A stretch of DNA of 64,000 nt from Notolepis coatsorum (lineage: Eukaryota; Chordata; Actinopteri; Aulopiformes; Paralepididae), in the NCBI GenBank assembly GCA_963971535.1, contig OZ020594.1, positions 110,526,643 to 110,590,642 of the forward strand, read 5' to 3'. The position numbers were made by a program, and so were the translations under genes. The notes below the pieces were generated by a model. The model worked only from the letters and a program-made list of their open reading frames with translations, made no database searches and had not been told where the DNA came from. This document shows, in pieces, positions 21,950-31,938 of this stretch (positions are counted from its first letter, which is position 1; each line of letters opens with the position of its first letter).

Positions 21950-22310
21950 AGCGATACCGGAGTCTCATGGCAAGCACAGAGAGACTCAGAAGAAGCTTTT
22001 ATCCTCAGGCCATCAGGATGCTAAATGACAATAACACTACGTAACAAACCATCAAATACACTCACAGCACACACATCCACACGCACACACTCACTTTAAA
22101 CAAACAACTCACTGCAGCACCCACTTTACCCACTTTAGACACTTAACACACTTTATATTTATTGGTAAAGAATTTGCACTACAACTCATACCTCATTACA
22201 CCTTACTGTAAATTGTACCTAAATTGTACCTCATCCCATTTCTGCATTGTACTGTATATTGTATTGTAACTCAGTTACTTTTCTACTCTGCATTGTATAT
22301 TGTATATTGA
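21950..22310 (+). mobile_element. Rex1-like LINE 3' end
   Basis: The last codons are visible as AAGCTTTTATCCTCAGGCCA (FYPQAIRML style), followed by a 3' UTR with CACTTTAAACAAACAACTCA and CACTTTATATTTATTGGTAA. The reverse copy of the same UTR is at about 31380-31710. Strongly 5' truncated. Confidence 0.75.
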
Positions 22311-22447
22311 ACCCTTTTGTCGACGTACTTGACCATGGACTCCTAAGCTAAGCTAGGATAGTGTACGTCAGATAAACAGATGAGAAACACTGCTAAGATA
22401 ACGTCATGGATTTAGCTAATGAAGGGTTAATATCCGAGGCTGCTGCG

Positions 22448-22997
22448 CAGGGCCCGAAATTAGAGCCCGCCACCCGCCGATAGCGGGCAGATTTTAGGTT
22501 TGGCAAGTGACACAGAGGTCTGTCCGCCACATGGCGGGTAACAAAATAGTAATGTAAAATAATTTAAACTGCGGTGTGGTGACAGTCGCCTTTTTTGTTG
22601 CCCCGTCTCTCCTTGCACCTCAATCTATCCTTGTTGTTTACCGACGTCACATCCGCTACTCTTCTTCTGCAGCGCCTGCTTGCACTGTAGGGGGCCAACG
22701 TTACGTCCGCCTGCCATCACGATTAGCTAACGTTAGCTTATTAATAACGTTAAATGGGTTACAAATATGTTGAACCATATGGGTGAAGAAGCGGCGGTGA
22801 GAGTGGGACCACCTAACAAAAGAAAGTTTTGAGAGGAGTGGAAGTTTGGAGATAGCGGTGTTTCAAGAGACTGGCTAAGGTATGATGCTGGGGCTGTAGT
22901 GATGAGTTGTTCCGTGTCCCACAAGCATGTTTGCCATGCATTTCTACTTTTCTCAATTTTCTGTATCATCATCATGTATAATGTGTAAAATTACAAA
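22448..22997 (+). pseudogene. hAT element fragment with transposase N-terminal exon
   Basis: Begins with CAGGGCCCGAAATTA, the style of a hAT terminus. Downstream, 22770-22920 reads MGEEAAVRVGPPNKRKF, a stop, then EEWKFGDSGVSRDWLRYD, which resembles the N-terminal region of transposases of the ZMYM/ZNF862-like hAT group. The in-frame stop and missing downstream domains mark it as dead. The SINE at 23011 follows. Family assignment is tentative. Confidence 0.4.
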
Positions 22998-23010
22998 ATG
23001 TATGATTCAT

Positions 23011-23480
23011 ACGGGCGGCCAGGTGGTGCAGTGGGCAAGGCACTCACCACCAATGCTGGAGACACTGGGTTCGAGCCCAGCTCTCCACATTGTTTTCAGT
23101 TTGGCTGGTCATCCGTACTAATACAATTGGCAGTATTAGAGGGTGGGAAAACTGATGGGTGGCGATCGGACGTTGTGGACAGCGACTCCTACAGGTCGGT
23201 TGGTGCGCCTGCGCAGTAGTATCAGGAAGCGATGGGGGCGGCGTCCCTCCAAAGTGCAGACCCCCGACGCTGAAAGATCGTGCCGCGCAGGTGAAAAGAT
23301 GCAACGGCTGCTACCTCGAGTATCGGAGGGGACTCGTGTAATGTATGGCTTCGTCCACATTGCAGCCGGCTTGTGGGAGGCAAGAAACAGCGTTCGAGAC
23401 AGGGGAGGGTTGAATTGGACGATATGAAATTGGGATGAGAGAAAAATTGAAAAATGGGAGAAAAAGTGGATAAAAAAAAT
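23011..23480 (+). mobile_element. tRNA-derived SINE, 470 bp, 13-bp target duplication
   Basis: Head GGCGGCCAGGTGGTGCAGTG with B-box GGGTTCGAGCCC; long body; tail of GAGAAAAAGTGGATAAAAAAA type. ATGTATGATTCAT is duplicated exactly at 22998-23010 and 23481-23493. The same family is inserted in reverse at 60279-60782. The ORFs on both strands here are spurious. Confidence 0.92.
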
Positions 23481-23493
23481 ATGTATGATTCAT

Positions 23494-24658
23494 GATTGCT
23501 CACTAATTCGCGTAATAGATAGCGAAATGCATGCTATTCTTGCATCGGAGCGTGGTGCCGCTGCAGGCACAAATCAACCTTTCCCCACGTTTTATCAGAA
23601 GAAAAAACAAAACATCTGCTTCTATTTTAAGGTAAGACCTGCTTTTCCTAATTACAGTAACTATTATCATTATTGCTAATTTATTAATGTTCTATGGTAT
23701 GTGTAGTGGCCGCTTGTCATTCGCTAATATTTTGACAATGTGCCAGGATGCACCTTAGATGTTTTTCTACTCGGGTCGGGTAACAAAAGTTGTGGATGTT
23801 GACAGAATTGAATGTCCAGGCTGCAGCTGATGTAGTTTGTAAGGTATATTGTCCAAAAGAAAATAATGATTGAAAACAGAACAGTTTGCGTCTCTCTATT
23901 GCTCAGTGGCTCCGGTAGGAACATTTAGTCTCACAGCAGGTGCATAACGTTGCTCTAATTACAGAGCCTATTATATTAAGAGGTGGTGTGCCCCTAGTGT
24001 TGCGCTTGTTTCGTGTCTTTTAGTGTTGGATCAGATGGGCTAATCTGAGCATGTGTATTTCAATATGTGCGTCTTCATCATGCATGCAGACCTGTGTGGG
24101 TTCTGTAACGTTACTCATCTACAGCAAAGTCCTCGCTGCGCGCCGCTGACCGGCCAACACCCCCCCCCCCCCCAAGAAAACACTAAGAGCTCCCCGAAGA
24201 CCATGGTATGGTTCGCACACTGCCTAGAAGCATTAGCATAGCCTCTCAAGTAAAGCCGAAACAGTGGCTGAAATGCTCAACAGTTGAGATGTTCGGTCAT
24301 TATTAGTAACGAGCTGAATAAACGCACATTTCTCTCTCTATACAGAGAGTCGCACCAGTTTCTGACCTAACGTCACATATCCTCCCAAACTCATAACGTG
24401 GTGTAGCATTAGCATTAGCATAGCAGCTTAGCTTGTTAGCTGCTCCAGCTACCTCTGGTCAAGGCCCAGTCTGGATGGAAAAGTGGCAGAAACGCCCAAC
24501 AGATCAGATGTGCGGTCAGTAGATGAATAAAAGCAGATTTTACTGTAACAAAACAGAGAGGTGGATATTAACCTAATGTACCTTTGTTTACCTGAACGAC
24601 GAGACTCCAGAATGAGGAGGCTGTGAAACCAATGATCCGATACGAGCGTCAAACTCGA
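23494..24658. other. Unassigned DNA with a poly-C run
   Basis: A C-run of about 14 lies at 24161-24174. Two diverged copies of a segment (GGCTGAAATGCTCAACAG near 24266 and GGCAGAAACGCCCAACAG near 24484, each followed by a TGAATAAA phrase) show an old duplication. No gene is supported. Confidence 0.45.
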
Positions 24659-24846
24659 AACTACATTTCCCTCAAAGCTCAGAGTATAAAGCACATACCT
24701 TATTAAACTACATTTCCCTCAAAGCTCAGAGTATAATGCACATACCTTATTAAACTACATTTCCCTCAAAGCTCAGAGTATAATGCACATACCTTATTAA
24801 ACTACATTTCCCTCAAAGCTCAGAGTATAAAGCACATACCTTATTA
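24659..24846 (-). repeat. 47-bp minisatellite containing a splice-donor sequence
   Basis: Four tandem copies of a 47-bp unit, read on the minus strand as AATAAGGTATGTGC followed by TATACTCTGAGCTTTGAGGG and AAATGTAGTTT. The first copy is the true 3' border of the ZBED transposase exon at 24840-24908 (AATAAG, then the GTATGTGC donor). The same donor string therefore appears at about 24832, 24785, 24738 and 24691. On the plus strand each unit carries ACTACATTTCCC. Confidence 0.88.
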
Positions 24847-24908
24847 GGACTGATCAGATCAAAGTGTTCCCACATTTGAGAACGGCGTCTCTTCTTAGCT
24901 GTCTCCAT
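24840..24908 (-). pseudogene. ZBED-type hAT transposase exon 1, isolated copy
   Basis: The minus-strand ATG at 24908 opens an exon encoding METAKKRRRSQMWEHFDLIS then PNK, ending at a canonical AAG/GTATGT donor. It is the start of a BED-finger hAT transposase and closely matches 40991-41059. The 5' flank is also shared (for example ATGTAGAGTAGAATGC). No later exons were found downstream, so this is an orphan first exon. Confidence 0.75.
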
Positions 24909-25734
24909 GGTGATCAAAACAACTCTCCGAGTCAGACTACAAAACCCCACATCGAGGGAAATGTTTTATGTAGAGTAGAATGCAGCGCAAACAAAAGGCG
25001 TGTTCGAGATTGATTTCGGCTCGCCTCGAAAGTAGACGAGAGTAGACTAGTGCAGCCGGGGGAGGAGTCGGAACGTCGAACACTTCAGATTTGAATACAG
25101 CCTCTCGCCTAGTCTCGCATGGCAGATATCGCGTTCACGTTACCACACGCACACACACACCAGTCCAGCTCATTATAATGCGAGGGCCGCATGCACAATT
25201 AGATTAGATTCAAATGTATTGTCATCACACAGCACACTAGGTATTAAATTAATATACCATATTTATATACCATCTTGTTGCACGCTCCTGCCCACCGCAG
25301 CGTGTGCACGCACACAGAACACACTGCTGAATAATTCTGTTTTGCATCAATATATTATATATACTGTATATTGAGGCAAAACAGAATTATATATACAGTA
25401 TATATTGAGGCAAAACAGAATTATTCAGCAGTGTATGTGTGTGTGTGTATACAGTATCAGCTGCTGCATCGTTAATGAACTATAGATTTATATGGAATTC
25501 GTTAATCTATTCTAGTCGGCTTAGAGAAGTACTGTACATAGAGCGGTAATGCTCAGATTGCTCATTGAGTCATGACTATAAATGCAAAACGTAATTGTCG
25601 TATTTATTATCATTATAATTATTTAATTCCGATGATAGAAACAGTCCGTCTGTAGAATCGACTTGAAGAAGCTCTTGGTACCCAAACTCCTGTATCCAAT
25701 AATAATAATAATAAATCTATCTGATAGAGGGGAT
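24909..25734. other. hAT 5' flank and unassigned DNA
   Basis: The first about 90 bases match the flank of the other ZBED copy. A LINE-like tail phrase (TTAGATTAGATTCAAATGTA at 25200) and an AT-rich inverted repeat (25321-25434) lie further right. No gene. Confidence 0.45.
25321..25434. repeat. Perfect 25-bp inverted repeat (possible cruciform)
   Basis: The left arm 25321-25345 begins ACACTGCTGAATAATTCTG. The right arm 25410-25434 is its exact reverse complement. The AT-rich loop of 64 bases holds a further copy of GCAAAACAGAATTAT at 25375 as a tandem partner. Confidence 0.9.
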
Positions 25735-26284
25735 TAGTGTTGTCACGATACTGGAATTTCTAACTTCGATACGATACCATGAAAAGTATCGATATTCGAT
25801 ACCATTTTCGATACCACAGGGAAAAAGGTTCAATCTTAAAATGTTAAAAAAAATAATAATAATTGCTGGTTGATTCTCCTCAGCTTCTCTCTCGTACTAT
25901 AAGAGAAGATAAATATAACACTTTTAAAACCCTTTGTTTATCTTTAAATCACACATTTAAAAATAACTGTTCATCTCACTTCAATAATTTTTATTGCAGA
26001 ACATGGTATTTTCTCAAGCAGACAGATGTAAACACTGTAATCTGTGTTGCATGTACCTGACAAACTGAACTGTTTGTATTACAGTCATATTCCGACTTAA
26101 CTGAATGCACATGTATGTGTGTGGACTACTGTACTATTACAGGTATTGAAATGAACAATGCAACTTCCTTATACAAAAAAATAAATAATAATTAAATATC
26201 GATATTTCGGGAAATGAGTATTGAAACGGTTTTAAATATTCAGAATCGATATGTATAGATTTTTCGATATTTTTGACAACACTA
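25735..26284. mobile_element. hAT-type MITE, TAGTGTTGTCA ends
   Basis: Ends TAGTGTTGTCACGATA (left) and TTTTTGACAACACTA (right), with repeated CGATA words inside. It is 550 bp with no coding capacity. The 8-base flanks do not match clearly because a minisatellite starts at the right border. Confidence 0.65.
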
Positions 26285-26586
26285 AGAGGTACTGTGGGGC
26301 CTGGCTCTGAAGGCTGAGCGTGGCTCTGAGAGGTACTGTGGCGCCTGGCTCTGAAGGCTGAGCGTGGCTCTGAGAGGTACTGTGGGGCCTGGCTCTGAAG
26401 GCTGAGCGTGGCTCTGAGAGGTACTGTGGGGCCTGGCTCTGAAGGCTGAGCGTGGCTCTGAGAGGTACTGTGGGGCCTGGCTCTGAAGGCTGAGCGTGGC
26501 TCTGAGAGGTACTGTGGGGCCTGGCTCTGAAGGCTGAGCGTGGCTCTGAGAGGTACTGTGGGGCCTGGCTCTGAAGGCTGAGCTCA
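26285..26586. repeat. 44-bp minisatellite, about 6.8 copies
   Basis: The unit contains GAGGTACTGTGGGGCCTGGC and TCTGAAGGCTGAGCGTGGCT. Copies are almost identical (one GCGCC variant), so amplification is recent. The 101-residue minus-strand ORF is the repeat read through three registers. Confidence 0.93.
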
Positions 26587-26861
26587 AAGGACTGTTTGTT
26601 ATTTAAGATGAGGTCGGACTCGGCACTGACAGATTTGTGTTCATTGTGCTGCTTTTATAAAGCCTCAAATGACGGCTTACAATATTTCATGAAAGCAAAG
26701 TGTTTTGTTTGTCTAAGATTTAAAAAGGTTTAAACTTTACAGCACTGACAAAGTTGAACAAAGTGCTGTACAAGTCCCACAACATTAAAAAAATGTTTTA
26801 AAGATTTAAAAAAATAAATTATATTTTATTTATTAGGGTCGGCCAACCAAGGTGTCAATGG
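26587..26861. other. AT-rich spacer
   Basis: No gene or repeat recognised. Confidence 0.4.
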
Positions 26862-27115
26862 CAGTAGGTGTGGTGGCCGTTTAACATTCCAGACTGCAGG
26901 CAGTAACCAATCACGCCGCATCATCAAACTAACCGATGCCAGTCTGGTCTTCAAAATCCTCCATGGTCTAGCCCCACTTTCCGATTTTTCACCTCCAGGT
27001 TCACCAGAACTGTTGTACCGGGTGACTTGGCTGTTCCATTAAGGACAAGTACATTTAGCAAATCAGCCCTCTCCGTGAGAGCTGCCAAGACCTGGAACTC
27101 CATTCCAAGTTACAT
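26862..27115 (+). mobile_element. LINE C-terminal fragment
   Basis: The plus strand reads LTDASLVFKILHGLAPLSDF, then VVPGDLAVPLRTSTFSKSAL and SVRAAKTWNSIPSYMP, the C-terminal region of L2/CR1-type LINE proteins. Both ends are truncated and small frame breaks are present. Confidence 0.72.
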
Positions 27116-27541
27116 GCCGCCTGGGCATAACACGGATCACCTGAGGCCAAGGGCTTGCTCTACGAGGGCATGATGAGACTGAGTCAGAGTTAATCAAATC
27201 GTGGAAACTTTTTAGAGCTAATATGTACATTGTTTTCAAAGCAGCTTCACATTGAAAGTGATCTCACAGACAAACTTAAAGCAGAAAGGATCATTGATGC
27301 GCGAAACGTCGCATTTTTTTTGTTGCATTAAGGTAAGACAATTGTTAATCATATTGGATGTCTTCATTTGAACAATTAATTTGCACTATATGAAATGAGT
27401 GGGGCTCGCTGTAGTAGCCTAGTGGGTGTGTGTATAGTATGAAATCAGAACCTGGACAGCACCGTTTGCATGCAAGCAAAAAAGAAAAAGGAAAACCATC
27501 CCATCTACAGCCTACCCTAATGTCCAGCTCACCCGCCACCT
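27116..27541. other. Unassigned DNA
   Basis: Nothing supported beyond ordinary AT-rich sequence. Confidence 0.35.
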
Positions 27542-27549
27542 ATGGATTG

Positions 27550-28277
27550 TAGGGGTGGGAATCACCAGTTTCATCATGATACGATATCGATTCTTTGGAC
27601 AACAATACGATATTTGCCGATATGACAAAGTCTCTCACGATACAATACGATACGATTAGATTCAGGTGCCTGCGATCGATATGAGATGATATCATATGCC
27701 CATTTAACACAATCAGTAACATTTAGATCAACAAAAAAAAGGTAATGAAAATATCATTTGACATTTGTATTTTTGAGCTCTTCCAGACATTTAAAGGAAA
27801 ATCAATCTATTGTTTTTAATACAAATAGACCTCCTGTTCACTGTAAAGTGCCACGTTTTTATATATTGAGCTTTAAACTTTAAGCTACATTTTTTGGAAC
27901 TCAAAACTCACAACCTCCCTCTCCCAAACCGTTCCTACAACAATTTGTTGATGTTGCATGATCATGTATAGGCCTACATTTATTATGTATTATATTGTTT
28001 ATGTTTAAATAACATTTAAACATCAAACTCCTCTGACCTCATCTGGTCTTTCCAAAGACGCGCGCACACACACACACAGAAAGGGAGAATGCTATGCTGT
28101 AACATCTACACACACGGAGCTACTGCTGTTGTTCTTGGGCGGATATGAGACTCGCCACAGGATTTTCAAAATAAGAGTATCGATATGAATCGATCTTATT
28201 ACATCGCATCGATCCGATTCGATTGTTGATAATTACATCGATGTATCGATCTGGATCGATGTATCGTCCCACCCCTA
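27550..28277. mobile_element. hAT MITE, complete, 8-bp target duplication
   Basis: Ends TAGGGGTGGGA and TCCCACCCCTA with ATGGATTG duplicated exactly at 27542-27549 and 28278-28285. It is 728 bp with no transposase. Numerous CGATATCG/ATCGAT words lie at both ends, and a CA-rich tract near 28060. A reversed partial copy lies at 14330-14913. Confidence 0.93.
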
Positions 28278-28368
28278 ATGGATTGTACAACTTCAAGGCT
28301 CCTTTCGAGCCGCTTCTGCAAGGAGGAGCAATAAGAGGAAACAATGTTTACATGTTTGTACTTACAGA

Positions 28369-28471
28369 TGTTGTGGTGTCCAGTCTGCTGTCTGGTTCCA
28401 CAAGAAGAAGGTTCTGATCCAGATGTTTGAGTAGAAAGCCTTGGTCCAGTAGAGTTCCGTCACAGAGACAC
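28369..28471 (-). CDS. Possible internal exon of unknown gene
   Basis: A minus-strand block encoding CLCDGTLLDQGFLLKHLDQN then LLLVEPDSRLDTTTS, followed by a GTAAGTAC donor-like sequence and preceded by an AG. The reading frame is open and the composition protein-like, but I do not recognise the family and no neighbouring exon was found. It may be a real exon or part of an unrecognised transposon. Confidence 0.25.
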
Positions 28472-28675
28472 TTTACACTAGAAACACACAACGCGTGTGT
28501 CAGTCATTCAGGAAGATGTGTTGTGGAGCGGATCGAGGGCGAGGTTACTTTCAGAGAGGAGAGGGAAAACACGCGAGAGCAGCCGGGGAGGAGGCAGGGA
28601 AGTGGAGATTGTTACATTTGTGACATATACGATATGCAAATATACAGTACTGTTACCCATATATCCTGACAGAGT

Positions 28676-29400
28676 ATATACATATGATGGGGAGGAGACT
28701 GTACATTAGGAGGGGGTGGGTGGGAGAGAAGTATACATACTGTGGGGAGAGAATATATACATACGGTGGGGAGGAGACTGTATATTAGGAGGGGGTGGGG
28801 GGGATTGGACATTTACGGTGGCCAGTTTCAAATTGCAGCCTCCCGTAGGTGCTCTTTAAGAGCGGTTTTGAATGTGGGTAGGGATTCACATTCCTTTACA
28901 GCTTTGGGTAGGGCGTTCCACATTGATGTGGCATAATTGCGAAACGTGTTTAGTCCCTTGTTTGAGCCGAATCTGGGTTTAACATGATTTGTGGAGCTCC
29001 CTCTGGTGTTGTGGTCGTGGTATTCACTGACCTTTGGGAAGTATTTTGGCATGTACATGGGTACCTTAGTGGTGTAGTGCATCTTGTAGACCAGGCCCAT
29101 TGCAAGTTGCTGTACTCTGTCGTCTACTCTAAGCCATCCTAGGTAGTCAAAGTGGGCAGGGGTGAGGTGGGTTCTAGGGGTAAGGTCAAGTAGAAGTCTG
29201 ACCAGTTTGTTTTGTGATGTTTGTAATTTTGTTTTTAGCGCCTTTGAGGTGCTTTGGTACCATGAGGTGCAAGCATAGTCGTAGTACCCTTGAATGAGTG
29301 CTCCTGCCAGAGTCTTCAGGGTATTCTTGTTTACCAGTGAGGAGATCCGGTACAAGAATCTAGTTCGTTGGTTGACTTTTTTTATTACCTTGGATGCCAA
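28676..29400 (-). mobile_element. LINE fragment, inverted 5' part, with expanded 3' UTR
   Basis: A minus-strand ORF with SKVIKKVNQRTRFLYRISSL, YYDYACTSWYQSTSKALKTK, HNTRGSSTNHVKPRFG and NYATSMWNALPKAVKECES, the C-terminal third of a CR1/Rex-like LINE protein. A cleaner copy is at 31939-32823. The adjoining UTR (28676-28810) is a tandemly duplicated GGAGGAGACTGTA block. The normal 3' tail is absent on this side and lies instead at 29398-29480 in the opposite orientation. Confidence 0.8.
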
Positions 29401-29480
29401 GTCTCTCTCTGATCTGCATCCCCTTAACAATTGTGTGTATTGAGCCGTACTGTATTGTACCCATTCTGCAATCTGTTAAT
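29398..29480 (+). mobile_element. LINE 3' tail, sense part of a 5'-inverted insertion
   Basis: Carries CTTAACAATTGTGTGTATTG and CCCATTCTGCAATCTGTTAA, the 3' terminus of the same LINE family as 28676-29400. The orientation is opposite to the coding fragment it abuts, which is the expected product of twin priming. Confidence 0.75.
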
Positions 29481-30132
29481 AATCAATCAGTCAATTCAAA
29501 CTCACCGAAGACTATGCAGCCCTAGTGTAATTCCCTCTTATGCGATGATGACAGCAACACGTTCTTTATAGCACTGGTGGGATTTCTTTACAATCCGGAC
29601 GGTGAGAACTATACAATACAATAAATCACAGATCAAACAATAACAACATACATCAATCTTATTTCTACGTGTCTCTTAGTGTCACATGTCTTTGCAATAT
29701 TGTTAAACAAATGAACTTAACCTACAAAACACATTAAGTCCTTCTGCAATAATAACTCACTTAGTAAACATTGAGTTAGCAGCACTTTAGCTGCATGGCT
29801 TGGGCGACACATAGCTAACAACCACAACACCAACACCTACCTTACTGCTGCTGCAATACGAGAGGACATTATGGGGACTGTAGCATCTTCTGGACCTTGT
29901 AACAATGACAATAAAGATCATTCTATTCTATTGACTCTTAAAAACTATCTCTTTACAAGAAGAAGTGAAACTATCTCTTTACAAGAAGAAGTGAAACTAT
30001 CTCTTAAATCCGCGGAGATTTTGACACGCGTGCGTCGGCATAAAACGTCCCCGGACACTGTGGGCTTGCCTTCAACATTAGTTCCGCCATTAAACTAGCA
30101 GCATTTAAGTAAATCAAAGCCGGTGTAAGCAC
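29481..30132. other. Unassigned DNA with short direct repeats
   Basis: A LINE-like tail phrase GACAATAAAGATCATTCTAT lies at about 29909. Just after it a 26-bp unit, AACTATCTCTTTACAAGAAG with extension, is repeated 2.5 times (29942-30005). No gene is supported. Confidence 0.45.
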
Positions 30133-30240
30133 TGAATGAATGAATGAATGAATGAATGAATGAATGAATGAATGAATGAATGAATGAATGAATGAATGAA
30201 TGAAAACTTTATTTAACAGATTGTAGAATGGGTACAATAC
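30133..30240 (-). repeat. GAAT microsatellite grown from a LINE tail
   Basis: About 17 GAAT units at 30133-30202 followed by the LINE end AACAGATTGTAGAATGGGTA in reverse. The microsatellite is the LINE's own tail repeat, with only about 40 bases of LINE left. Confidence 0.88.
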
Positions 30241-30724
30241 AGTAGTGGCCAAATGAAGCACTGAACCAGTATTGAACCACTTCACCAAATGTATTGAACA
30301 TGGATTCATTCATTCAAATGTTCGTTTCAGTCCCCTCTGCTGGCGAAATAGGAGACTGCAAAACAAACCCGTTTTGTGTGGATGGAAAGCAATTTAGAAT
30401 TGTTTGTTTTGTAATATATATTGTTATGCGCTCACACTTAATTGATCTGATCATAACAATAACAGGTGTTCCCAATGGCAAATCAGTCCCCCTCACCCCA
30501 GAGTATAAAGAGGCTGGCATGCAACACACCTTTCTCTTCCCTACACAGGTTCACACACAGGTTTTTACTTTGATTTCTTTCCTTCTGGGGATGGAGATTA
30601 ATTGCATAATTGATAGTGTAAATATATGTAGTTGGTACGGAGAGGGTGTGCTTGGGAAACGGGATGTGCAGGATAATGATGATGGCTGTGCTTGTGTAAC
30701 TAGGGCAGGGTGTGATTATGGGAC
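30241..30724. other. 3' flank of the ZBED hAT transposase
   Basis: Noncoding in the transposase direction. A plus-strand ORF at 30294-30860 overlaps the transposase antisense at its end and has no recognisable domain. I could not identify the inverted terminus. Confidence 0.45.
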
Positions 30725-31051
30725 TCAAAGATTTTTATTGAGGAATAGAATTTTTTCAACAGTTTTTGGACTGAGACGGTTTCTTTTCTTGCTGACCACT
30801 TCTCCAGCTTTTGAGAAAACCTGTTCACATGGAACAGATGAGGCTGGAATACAAAGATAGCGTTTTGCCAGTCTGAATAAATGAGGGTACACATGCTTGT
30901 GGTTGCTCCAGTACAAAAGTGGATCTTCAGATATTTCCAGGGGAGGATCAGTGTTGTATCTCCGGACCTCTACAGTGGCATCTGCTGTGGCATTTCGTGA
31001 CCTTCTCGCAGTCGCAGCATCTTGGTCCAGTTTTCCACAGGTTAAAATCAA
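30725..31051 (-). pseudogene. ZBED hAT transposase, C-terminal dimerisation domain
   Basis: Reads SEDPLLYWSNHKHVYPHLFR, then LCIPASSVPCEQVFSKAGEV and KKRNRLSPKTVEKILFLNKN, followed by a stop at 30725. This is the conserved hAT C-terminal (Dimer_Tnp_hAT) domain that assembles the transposase and closes the RNase-H core. It is undamaged in itself but cut off from the rest of the gene. No clean splice acceptor is seen at its upstream edge. Confidence 0.88.
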
Positions 31052-31159
31052 ATAAAATCAAATCAAGGTTAAAGGTTGAAAGACATTGAAAGAGAAACAC
31101 AACAGTATTTATTTAGTACTTAAAGGTTTCAATTTGTATCATATTTTTACTTATTTAGT

Positions 31160-31710
31160 CCTGTTAAGTTAAGTTAAGTTAAGTTAAGTTTCTTTAATAG
31201 TTGTCATACAGAAGTACAGAATACTTTTATACAAAATGCTTCTTTCTGTTACGCTCCAGAGACTGTGCTAGACAAAAGATAAGTATGAATAAAATAGTAT
31301 AGCATGTAAAAATAGAAGTAAAAAATAGAAGTCACGTACGTAGACACAGTGTTCAGTATATACATATGTACAATGTTCAATGCAGTATGGTAACTGAGTT
31401 ACCATACAATATACAATATACTATGCAGTATACTAATATACAATATACTATATAGTGCAAAGCAGAAATGGGATGAGGTACAATTTAGAGTAAGGTGTAC
31501 TGAGTTATGGGTTGTACTTGTAGTGCAAATCCTTTACCAATAAATATAAAGTGTGTTTAGGTGTTCTAAAGTGTGGAGAGTGGGTGCTGCAGTGTGTTGT
31601 TTGTTTAAAGTGAGTGTGTGCGTATGGATGTGTGTGTTGTGAGTGCATTTGATGGTTGTTGCATAGTGTTATTGTTCGTTGAGCAACCTGATGGCCTGTA
31701 CAGTACATCA
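31160..31710 (-). mobile_element. Rex1-like LINE 3' end
   Basis: Reverse copy of the 3' UTR also present at 21990-22300 (shared words include ACCAATAAATATAAAGTGTG on the plus strand). The tail is a repeat of TTAAG, about five units at 31166-31190. It lies within the ZBED transposase, between 31737 and 31051. Confidence 0.78.
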
Positions 31711-31736
31711 ATAATAATCTAGTTATAATAGGGTGG

Positions 31737-31929
31737 ATTTTCTACATTTGGTGCAGTGTGTTGTGGTTGAGCTGATGGGTCTGTGTGCTTCATCAGTGCT
31801 GTACATTCACCTGTCAGTCTTGCTACTGCTACTTGCGCTTGGTTTTGACTGTGGAAGCCGATGGTTTTGAACCTTGGGTCAAGCAGTGTTGCCAGGGACA
31901 AACGGCTTGAGCTCTCAAGTATATCAAAC
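31737..31929 (-). pseudogene. ZBED hAT transposase, segment before the C-terminal domain
   Basis: Reads FDILESSSRLSLATLLDPRF then KTIGFHSQNQAQVAVARLT. The LATLLDPRFK motif is a hallmark of ZBED-like hAT proteins. It joins in frame to the segment above 32833 once the LINE at 31939-32823 and one copy of its target duplication are removed. Confidence 0.85.
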
Positions 31930-31938
31930 TTATGTATG

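Noticed and set aside
26282-26587. 101-residue minus-strand ORF with repeated QSHAQPSEPGP
   Set aside because: 44-bp minisatellite read in register every three units.
30294-30860. 188-codon plus-strand ORF
   Set aside because: No recognisable domain, overlaps the hAT C-terminal coding region antisense.
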